A DNA stretch of 64,000 nt from NCBI RefSeq assembly GCF_000284295.1, contig NC_017093.1:558001-622000 (forward strand). The letters are read 5' to 3'. The stretch comes from Actinoplanes missouriensis 431. GTDB taxonomy: Bacteria; Actinomycetota; Actinomycetes; Mycobacteriales; Micromonosporaceae. This document shows, in pieces, positions 57,699 through 64,000 of the stretch. A program made the translations under genes and the position numbers. The notes under the pieces are model-generated. The model ran no database searches and was not told the DNA's origin. It saw only the letters and a list, made by a program, of their open reading frames with translations. The stretch's first letter is position 1. Each line of letters starts with the position of its first letter.

Positions 57699-59605
57699 GC
57701 GTCGACGTCGCCGGGCCGCTGCTTCCCCTCGTACCCCTGCTCTGTGGTCTTCTCGGACTCCTGCTGCCGGCCGGCGACGGCGCGGGACCACGCAGGCGGA
57801 TCGCCGCCGGTCTCGGCATCGCCGGGGCGGCGGCCGCGCTGCTCCTCGCGATCAGGCTGCTCGTCGCGGGCAGCGAACCGTTCGAGACCGGGCTGGAGAT
57901 CGCGCGGTTCGGCGACTTCGCGGTCAGTTTCGGGGTCGCGATCAGCCCGGCCGTGGTCTACGTCGCGCTGGCGGTGAGCCTCGTCGCGCTGCTCGTGCAG
58001 GTCTACTCGGTCACCTACCTGCACGACGACCCCCGGTACGCGCCCTACGCCGCCCAGGTCAGCCTCTTCACCGGCGCGATGCTGCTGGTCGTCACGTCGC
58101 ACGATCTGATCGTCCTGCTGGTCGGCTGGGAGGTGATGGGCGCCTGCTCCTACCTGCTGATCGGCCACGACCGGCGGCTGCCGGAAGCGCCCGCCGCCGC
58201 GGGGAAGGCGTTCCTGGTCACCCGGGTCGGTGACGTCGGGTTCCTGCTCGGCATCGCCGTGCTGATCACGCAGGCCGGCAGCACCCGGCTCGACCAGGTG
58301 ACCACCTATCCGTACGACGCCGGCACGCTGACCGCCGCGCTGCTGCTGATCCTGGCCGGGGTGGCCGGCAAGAGCGCCCAGTTCCCGCTGCACACGTGGC
58401 TGCCGGACGCGATGGCCGGCCCGACCCCGATCTCCGCGCTGATCCACGCCGCGACGATGGTCGCGGCCGGCGTCTACGTGGTGTTCCGGCTCTACCCGCT
58501 CTACGAGCAGTCACCGGCCGCACTCGCCGTCCTCGGCCTGATGGCCGCGATCACGATCCTGCTCGGCGCGCTCGCCGCCACCGCGCAGGACGACCTGAAA
58601 CGGGTGCTGGCCTGGTCGACGGTCTCCCAGATCGGCTACATGACCGCCGCGCTCGCGGTCGGCTCGCCCGCCGCCGCGCTGTTCCACCTGCTCACCCACG
58701 CCGCCTTCAAGGCGCTGCTCTTCCTCGCGGCCGGCGCGGTGATCCACGCGGTCGGCTCCGGGCTGCTGTCCCGGATGGGTGGTCTGCGCACGTCGATGCC
58801 CGTGACGTTCTGGTCGTTCGTGATCGGGCTGGGCGCGCTGGCCGGCGTGCCGCCGCTGGCCGGCTTCTGGTCGAAGGAGACGGTGCTGACCGCGGCCGCG
58901 CACGCCACCGAGGGGACCGAGCCGATCCCGGTCTGGGCCGGGTGGGTGGTCTGGCTGGCCGCGCTGCTCGCGGTCGGGATCACCGCCTGGTACGCGACGA
59001 GACTCCTGCTCCGGGCGTTCTTCGGGGTGTCCCGGGAGCACGGTCCGGAGGGGCCGGACTGGGAGATCGGCTTCGACGACGCCCGCTACCAGGTCCCGCG
59101 CACCCCGCATGACCCGCCGTGGCCGATGCGCGGGCCGCTGCTGGTGTTGCTGGTCCCGTCCGCGCTGCTCGGGCTCGCCGCCTACGCCCCCGGTTTCCGC
59201 ACCTCGCTGGAGCTGGAGGACCCGCACCTCGGCGTCGCTGTCGCGCTGCCGATGCTGCTGCTCGTCGCGGGCGCCGGCGTGGCCTGGTGGATCTGGTGGG
59301 CGGTTCCGGGCGCGGACCCGGCGCTCGCCCTCGGCCGGGCCCGCCCGCTGTTCGCCGACGGCTTCCATCTGGACGCCGTCCAGCACCGGTACGTCGTGGT
59401 CCCGGTGCGCTACCTCGCCAGGTGGGTGACGACCGGTGACGAGAAGATCGTGGACGCCGCCGTGATGGGGGCGGGCGCCCGAACCCGCGGTCTCGGCGGC
59501 CTTTTCGCCGAGGTGCACCGGATCGCCCTGCCGGGCGCCGCGCTGCTGGTCCTGCTGGGCGGCCTGGTCCTCGGCATCGTTGCCTGGCTGGGGGCGCTCG
59601 CATGA
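57695..59605 (+). CDS. nuoL: NADH-quinone oxidoreductase subunit L
   Basis: A 636-residue antiporter-like proton-pumping subunit with about sixteen helices, including a long C-terminal amphipathic helix region. Family motifs: GWEVMGACSYLLIGH (the conserved Glu), KSAQFPLHTWLPDAMAGPTP (Lys), and THAAFKALLFLAAGAVIHA. GTG start, overlapping nuoK; the stop overlaps nuoM by 4 nt (ATGA). Confidence 0.95.
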   Translation: MSVDVAGPLLPLVPLLCGLLGLLLPAGDGAGPRRRIAAGLGIAGAAAALLLAIRLLVAGSEPFETGLEIARFGDFAVSFGVAISPAVVYVALAVSLVALLVQVYSVTYLHDDPRYAPYAAQVSLFTGAMLLVVTSHDLIVLLVGWEVMGACSYLLIGHDRRLPEAPAAAGKAFLVTRVGDVGFLLGIAVLITQAGSTRLDQVTTYPYDAGTLTAALLLILAGVAGKSAQFPLHTWLPDAMAGPTPISALIHAATMVAAGVYVVFRLYPLYEQSPAALAVLGLMAAITILLGALAATAQDDLKRVLAWSTVSQIGYMTAALAVGSPAAALFHLLTHAAFKALLFLAAGAVIHAVGSGLLSRMGGLRTSMPVTFWSFVIGLGALAGVPPLAGFWSKETVLTAAAHATEGTEPIPVWAGWVVWLAALLAVGITAWYATRLLLRAFFGVSREHGPEGPDWEIGFDDARYQVPRTPHDPPWPMRGPLLVLLVPSALLGLAAYAPGFRTSLELEDPHLGVAVALPMLLLVAGAGVAWWIWWAVPGADPALALGRARPLFADGFHLDAVQHRYVVVPVRYLARWVTTGDEKIVDAAVMGAGARTRGLGGLFAEVHRIALPGAALLVLLGGLVLGIVAWLGALA

Positions 59606-61110
59606 CGCTGACCACCGACTCCTGGTCGTTCCTGCTCGTCGCGATGCTCGCCGTCCCGGCCGCCGGCGCCGCCGTGGTCGCGCTGCTCCCGGCCGCCCGC
59701 GACCGGCAGGCCCGGATCGTCGCGACCGTCTTCGCGGCCGTCACGTTCCTGCTGACGCTCGCCGTGCCGGTGGTCGTCCCGGACGAGTTCGGCTGGTTCT
59801 CCGTCGACGGTGTGCCGGGTCTGGTGCCCTGGCTGAACCTCGACGTGCCCTGGGTGCCGGCCCTCGGGCTGGAGTTCCACCTCGGCGTGGACGCGATCTC
59901 GTACCCGCTGGTGGTTCTCACCGGATTGCTGACGCTGCTCTGCTGCGCGTACACGATCAAGACCGGGGCCCGCGCCCTGGCCGCCCTCCTCCTGGTCCTG
60001 GAGGTGGGGGTGCTCGGCACGTTCCTGGCCCTGGACCTGATCCTCTTCTTCATCTTCTTCGAAGTGGTCCTGCTCCCGATGTACGCCGTGATCGCCGGCT
60101 GGGGCGGGCCGGACCGGCGGCGGGCGGCCCGCAAGTTCGTCCTCTACACGCTGGCCGGCTCGGTGCTGCTGCTGATCGGCGTGGTGACGGTGGTGTCGCA
60201 GACCGGCACCGGCGACCTGACCGGTACCTTCCCGCTGAGCCGGAACACGCAGTGGCTGGTCTTCGCCCTGTTCGCGGTGGCGTTCGCGATCAAGGCGCCG
60301 CTCTGGCCGCTGCACACCTGGCTGCCCGACGCGCACACCGAGGCGCCCACGGTCGGCTCGGTGATCCTGGCCGGCGTGCTGCTGAAGATGGGCACGTACG
60401 GCCTGATCCGGGTCGGCGTCGGCGTGGCGCCGGACGGGGCGGCCTGGGCGGCGCCGGTGCTCGCGGTGCTGGCCGTCGTGGCGATCCTCGCCGGTTCGCT
60501 GATCTGCCTGCGGCAGCGCGAACTGAAACGGCTGATCGCCTACTCCAGCGTCGGGCACATGGGTTTCGTGCTGCTCGGCATCGCCACCCTCACGGTCACC
60601 GGGATCCAGGCCGCGCTGATCGGCAACGTCGCGCACGGCCTGATCACCGGGCTGCTGTTCTTCCTGGTCGGGACGATCAAGGACCGTACCGGGACCGGCA
60701 CGCTCGACCAGCTCAGCGGCCTGCGCGAACGCTCGCCCCGGCTGGCCGGCCTGCTCGGCTTCGCCGCGATCGCGTCGCTCGGCCTGCCGGGTCTGGCCGG
60801 TTTCTGGGGCGAGGCGTTCGCGGTGGTCGCGGCGGTGCAGCGGGGCCACCCGTTCTGGGTGGCCTGCGGCGTCGTGGCGGCCGTCGGCGGCGCGCTGACG
60901 GCCGCGTACTTCCTGCGCCTGCTGCGGCGGGTCACGCACGGTCCGGCAACCCCGGCGGTACGGTCGTCGCGCTCGGCGATCAGCGCGGGGGAGTGGGTCG
61001 CGTGGGCGCCGCTGGTGCTGCTCACCCTGGTCGTCGGCGTGGCCCCGGCCCTGATCCTCTCCGGAACCGACCTGCCGATCGTCTCTCTCCTCGGAGGTGG
61101 CCGCCCGTGA
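59602..61110 (+). CDS. nuoM: NADH-quinone oxidoreductase subunit M
   Basis: A 502-residue antiporter-like subunit with about fourteen helices. Motifs include the acidic FFIFFEVVLLPMYAVIAGWG, KAPLWPLHTWLPDAHTEAPT and YSSVGHMGFVLLGIAT. Translationally coupled to nuoL (ATGA). Between its stop and nuoN lies a 60-nt in-phase mini-ORF whose ends overlap both genes. Confidence 0.95.
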   Translation: MTLTTDSWSFLLVAMLAVPAAGAAVVALLPAARDRQARIVATVFAAVTFLLTLAVPVVVPDEFGWFSVDGVPGLVPWLNLDVPWVPALGLEFHLGVDAISYPLVVLTGLLTLLCCAYTIKTGARALAALLLVLEVGVLGTFLALDLILFFIFFEVVLLPMYAVIAGWGGPDRRRAARKFVLYTLAGSVLLLIGVVTVVSQTGTGDLTGTFPLSRNTQWLVFALFAVAFAIKAPLWPLHTWLPDAHTEAPTVGSVILAGVLLKMGTYGLIRVGVGVAPDGAAWAAPVLAVLAVVAILAGSLICLRQRELKRLIAYSSVGHMGFVLLGIATLTVTGIQAALIGNVAHGLITGLLFFLVGTIKDRTGTGTLDQLSGLRERSPRLAGLLGFAAIASLGLPGLAGFWGEAFAVVAAVQRGHPFWVACGVVAAVGGALTAAYFLRLLRRVTHGPATPAVRSSRSAISAGEWVAWAPLVLLTLVVGVAPALILSGTDLPIVSLLGGGRP

Positions 61111-61166
61111 GCAGCGCCGCCCGTCCCAGCGCGCCGCGTGCCGCTTCCCTCGGAGCCCGCCCATGA
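61107..61166 (+). CDS. Mini-ORF bridging nuoM and nuoN
   Basis: A 19-codon ORF (GTG at 61107) overlapping the nuoM stop (GTGA) and ending in a TGA that overlaps the nuoN start (ATGA at 61163). It encodes MSSAARPSAPRAASLGARP. It could keep ribosomes coupled from nuoM to nuoN, or be the remnant of an in-frame or out-of-frame start. It resembles the start of NuoN itself (MSSQ), suggesting a small duplication or an alternative start. Confidence 0.4.
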   Translation: MSSAARPSAPRAASLGARP

Positions 61167-62620
61167 GTAGTCAGGCCGTCGGTCATTTCGCCCTTATCCC
61201 GCTTTATATGGCCGCGGGTACCGCGATTCTGGCTCTGCTTGCCGACCTCTTCACCGGCCGCCGTGCCGTGACCGCCGGCGTCACCCTGCTCGGCACGCTC
61301 GCCACCGCGGCCGGCGCCCTGCTGACGAACGGCGCCGACCCCACGTTCTGCGCCGCCGGCGGCTGCTCCTGGATACCCTCCGGCGCCGCGGCCACCACCG
61401 CGGTGCTCTTCGCCGGCCTGACCGCCGGGGTGCTGGCGTTCTCGCTGCCCGCCCTGCGGCTCGGCGTCGCGCCGGCCGGCGAGTTCTGCTTCCTGCTGGC
61501 CTGCTCGATGACCGGCGGCGTGACCGTCGCCTACGCCGGTGACCTGATCACCCTGATCGTCGGCCTCGAGACGCTCACCCTGCCGCTCTACGTGCTCGTC
61601 GGCCTGCGCCGCTTCGCACCCGGCGAACGCGTCAGCACCGCCCCGGCCGCCGCCTCGGTCACGTTCTTCCTGATCAGCGTCGTCTCCACGGCGATCGCCC
61701 TGCTCGGGGTGGCGCTCAACTACGCGGCGACCGGCGCCGTACACCTGGCCCTGCTCGGTCCCGCCCCGGCCCCGTTCGCCCCGATCGCCGGAGTGGGCGC
61801 CGCCCTGCTGGTGATCGGCCTCGCCTTCAAGGTCGCCGCGGTCCCGTTGCACGCCTGGGCGCCGGCCACCTACGACGGCGCCCCGGTGCCGGTGGCCGCC
61901 TACCTGTCGACCGCCTCCAAACTCGGCGGCGTCCTCGCCCTGGCCGCAGTCGTGTCCCGCCTCGACACCCGCGCCGTCGTCATCCTGCTCGCCATCCTGA
62001 CCATGACGATCGGCAACCTGGTCGCGCTCCGGCAGTCCCGCATGGTGCGCCTGCTCGCCTGGTCCTCGATCGCCCAGGCCGGCTACATCCTGGCCGCCCT
62101 GGCGCTCGGCGAACCCGGTGTGGTGGCCGCCCTCGCGTACGCCGCCTTCTTCGTCGTCCTCGAACTGATCGCCTTCGGCGTGGTGGTGTCCCTGCGCCGC
62201 CCGGGCGCCGACGGCGGTGCGATCGACGATTACCGGGGCGCCGCCCGTCGCCGTCCCTGGCTCGGCGCCGCACTGGTCCTGGCCCTGGCCGGCCTGGCCG
62301 GTCTGCCACCCGGGCTGGCAGGCTTGTTCGCGAAGCTCTCCGTGGTGGACGCCCTGGTCGACGCGAACTGGACCTGGCTGGCCGGCATCGTGGTACTGAA
62401 CGCGGTGATCGCCCTGGCGTACTACGTCCGCGTCTCCGCCGCCCTCTACACGGTTCCGGCCCGGGTGGGCCTGTCCGTGGCTGACCCGGCCCTCGTGAAC
62501 GCGGCGGTGAACCCCCGGCTACCGGTCCCGCGCCCGGTGGCGGTGACGCTGGTGGCGGCGGTCGCGGTAGCGGTGGCGCTGGGGTTCGCGCCCCAGCTCC
62601 TCTTCGACGCCCTCTCCTGA
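61163..62620 (+). CDS. nuoN: NADH-quinone oxidoreductase subunit N
   Basis: A 485-residue antiporter-like subunit with about fourteen helices. Motifs: LIVGLETLTLPLYVLVGLRR (conserved Glu), FKVAAVPLHAWAPATYDGAP (Lys and Pro break) and LLAWSSIAQAGYILAALALG. The ATG at 61163 gives a signal-anchor-like first helix (IPLYMAAGTAILALLADLF). It is the last gene of the nuoC-N operon; no strong terminator follows, only a GC-rich repetitive region. Confidence 0.94.
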   Translation: MSSQAVGHFALIPLYMAAGTAILALLADLFTGRRAVTAGVTLLGTLATAAGALLTNGADPTFCAAGGCSWIPSGAAATTAVLFAGLTAGVLAFSLPALRLGVAPAGEFCFLLACSMTGGVTVAYAGDLITLIVGLETLTLPLYVLVGLRRFAPGERVSTAPAAASVTFFLISVVSTAIALLGVALNYAATGAVHLALLGPAPAPFAPIAGVGAALLVIGLAFKVAAVPLHAWAPATYDGAPVPVAAYLSTASKLGGVLALAAVVSRLDTRAVVILLAILTMTIGNLVALRQSRMVRLLAWSSIAQAGYILAALALGEPGVVAALAYAAFFVVLELIAFGVVVSLRRPGADGGAIDDYRGAARRRPWLGAALVLALAGLAGLPPGLAGLFAKLSVVDALVDANWTWLAGIVVLNAVIALAYYVRVSAALYTVPARVGLSVADPALVNAAVNPRLPVPRPVAVTLVAAVAVAVALGFAPQLLFDALS

Positions 62621-62998
62621 TCTCGCATCTCCGCGTGTGCAGTTCAGGCGCGCTCCGCACCCGAACTACACATGCCGGACCAGCACTGAGCGCCGGCCGG
62701 TCCGGCCGGTCCGGCCGGTCCGGCTGGTGGTGAGTGTTGTTGCGCTGGGTGCCGGCTGGTCCGGCTGGTGCACAGTGCTGTTGGATCGTCCGGTGACAGC
62801 GCTGGGAGCCAGCTCACGCCGGCCGGCTGGCTTTCAGTGCTGTCACAGGCCGGTTGGACGACGCTGAGCGCCAGCGGGCACGCGAGGTTCCACGATCCAC
62901 GGCCCGCCGGCCCAGCCCGACCGCCCGGCCCAGCCCGACCGCCCGGCCCGCCGGCAGCCGCCGGCAGCCGCCGAGGACGGCGTATGGAGCGCCCGGGA
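62621..62998. other. GC-rich repetitive intergenic region
   Basis: 378 bases between nuoN and the small membrane protein gene. It holds CCGGTCCGG-type 9-bp repeats (about 62695-62730), a two-fold GCCCAGCCCGACCGCC repeat (about 62908-62945) and CCGGCAG repeats. No ORF with protein-like content, no clear terminator and no RNA gene were recognised. Confidence 0.5.
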
Positions 62999-63238
62999 CT
63001 ACAGCGCCTCCCGCACGAGGCCCGCCAGGCCGGCCAGCGCGATCGACCACACGATGATCAGGGCGGATATCTTGAACACCCTCCGGCCGATCCGGGCCAT
63101 CCGGCTCATGCCGGTGCCCTCGACGATGCCGCCCATCATGTCGGTCTGTGAGGAGAAGGAGAACGGGTTGGAGTTCGTCTCGACGTAGGAGCGCTTCAGC
63201 CACTCCCGGTCCGGGTTCGGATCCTGGATCGTTCCCAT
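62999..63238 (-). CDS. Small single-pass membrane protein of unknown function
   Basis: A 79-residue protein with a polar N-terminus (MGTIQDPNPDREWLKRSYVE, then a Ser/Phe-rich stretch) and one C-terminal membrane segment (about 57-76, ISALIIVWSIALAGLAGLV). The N-terminus is probably cytoplasmic. No family is recognised. The ATG at 63238 is chosen over an in-frame GTG six nt upstream; neither has a clear ribosome binding site. Confidence 0.6.
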   Translation of the reverse strand: MGTIQDPNPDREWLKRSYVETNSNPFSFSSQTDMMGGIVEGTGMSRMARIGRRVFKISALIIVWSIALAGLAGLVREAL

Positions 63239-63365
63239 GACCACCAGTGTGCGCGGGAGCGCAAGGGCCCAGCCGTGCAGCGGTAGCGAAACTCGCCGGA
63301 CGGCCTGGGGCCGGGCGCGTGGTCGCGCGGACTCTCGGGGACAGTTCGGGTGCTGTCGGGGACGG

Positions 63366-64000
63366 CTAGGACCGTACCCCTGAAGTCGCCCACTGCTCGG
63401 CGGCGAGCCGATCTGCTCGCGCCATCGAGCCCTGCGGCAGGGCCGCGACCGCCGCCGCGGCCAGGACCACCGCTCCGGCGAAGGCGAAGGACCAGGGCAG
63501 GCCGTCGGGCTGGTCGACGATCACGCCGGCGATGGCTCCGCCGGCGGCGCTGCCGGAGACCGAGACGGTGACCATCCACGTGTAGGCCTCGTTCAGCATT
63601 CCGGCCGGGACGAGGCGGCCGACCAGGTTGTTCTCCACGGTGAGCGCGGGTGCGAGGGTGGCGCCGCCGATCACCAGGGCGGCGCCGAGCCAGATCGGGC
63701 TGGGCATGAGCGCGAGGATCAGGAAGCTGGTGCCGACCGCGGCCAGCAGCCAGGCGAACTGGTGGGTGAGCGCCATCGCGGGGCGGCGGGTGCCGAACCA
63801 GATGCCGCCGATCGCGCTGCCCACGCCCCAGACGCCGAGGAGGACGCCGCCCATGCTGTCGCCGCCGCCGTGCTGGCCGGCATAGGCGGGGACGATGACG
63901 CCGGCCGCCCCGAACGCCACGCCGAGGGCGGTGACGCAGATCAGCAGGTGCGGGAAGCCGTCGGCGCGCAGCGGGCCGAGGCCTTTCGCGGCGTGGTCGG
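63366..64000 (-). CDS. MFS transporter, N-terminus beyond window
   Basis: The C-terminal ~210 residues of a multi-pass permease. About six hydrophobic segments are visible, with GSAAGGAIAGVIVDQ and WGVGSAIGGIWFGTRRP typical of drug-export MFS proteins of the second half. The frame is open to the window edge. No stop or start is seen upstream, so the true length and substrate are unknown. Confidence 0.82.
   Translation of the reverse strand, partial: DHAAKGLGPLRADGFPHLLICVTALGVAFGAAGVIVPAYAGQHGGGDSMGGVLLGVWGVGSAIGGIWFGTRRPAMALTHQFAWLLAAVGTSFLILALMPSPIWLGAALVIGGATLAPALTVENNLVGRLVPAGMLNEAYTWMVTVSVSGSAAGGAIAGVIVDQPDGLPWSFAFAGAVVLAAAAVAALPQGSMARADRLAAEQWATSGVRS

Overview
The window is a very GC-rich stretch of actinomycete chromosome. 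Actinobacterial marker families (DUF3107, DUF3052-like, DUF3152), MoeZ, an ECF sigma/anti-sigma pair and many probable leaderless genes (a TAnnnT box 6-8 nt before the start codon) point to a filamentous actinomycete. A member of the Micromonosporaceae such as Actinoplanes is my guess; this is inference, because there is no rRNA or tRNA here to confirm it. I see no prophage, insertion sequence, CRISPR array, rRNA or tRNA.

Layout. 1-3.5 kb, minus strand: an OmpR-type two-component pair followed by a class I DAHP synthase gene (cut by the window edge) preceded by a textbook ribosome-mediated attenuator. Its leader peptide reads Trp-Ser-Phe-Tyr-Trp-Phe. 3.7-7.2 kb: a TPR protein, a Smr-domain protein, a membrane M28 peptidase and a zinc-ribbon protein. 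7.3-12.1 kb: a tightly overlapping signalling operon (receiver-PP2C phosphatase, CHASE3 histidine kinase, single-domain receiver, inositol-phosphatase-like protein, SDR). 12.2-18.3 kb: a secreted coiled-coil protein, a deaminase, a membrane spermidine-synthase-like protein, a Ser/Thr kinase with a CBM2-like ectodomain, an SDR and a DUF3052-like protein. 18.3-19.4 kb: a gene-poor, lower-GC interval.

19.4-26.5 kb: an HTH/zinc-finger regulator, a RecQ helicase fused to a phosphoribosyltransferase-like domain, a GNAT, a copper chaperone with a His-rich membrane protein, a methyltransferase, and a heme-oxygenase homologue that has lost the axial histidine. 26.5-38.9 kb resembles a conserved actinobacterial neighbourhood: DEAD-box helicase, DUF3107, TetR, a Pro-rich protein, an alpha/beta hydrolase, two tandem DUF3152 metzincin-like proteins, MoeZ and a prenyltransferase/cyclase-like protein. 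39-49.7 kb: proA-proB, an alkyltransferase-like protein, an LCMT-type methyltransferase, a TetR with a divergent NAD-dependent epimerase and visible operators, gamma-glutamyltransferase, an MFS transporter with a PLP decarboxylase, and a Fic protein.

49.7-62.6 kb holds a second, incomplete complex I locus: nuoB, then (after hemC, a DUF2252 gene and a sigma/anti-sigma pair) nuoC-H-I-J-K-L-M-N. Genes for subunits A, D, E, F and G are absent. The window ends in a short membrane protein and a partial MFS transporter. A recurring oddity is short tandem repeats (15-47 bp) at or just after the 3' ends of five genes.
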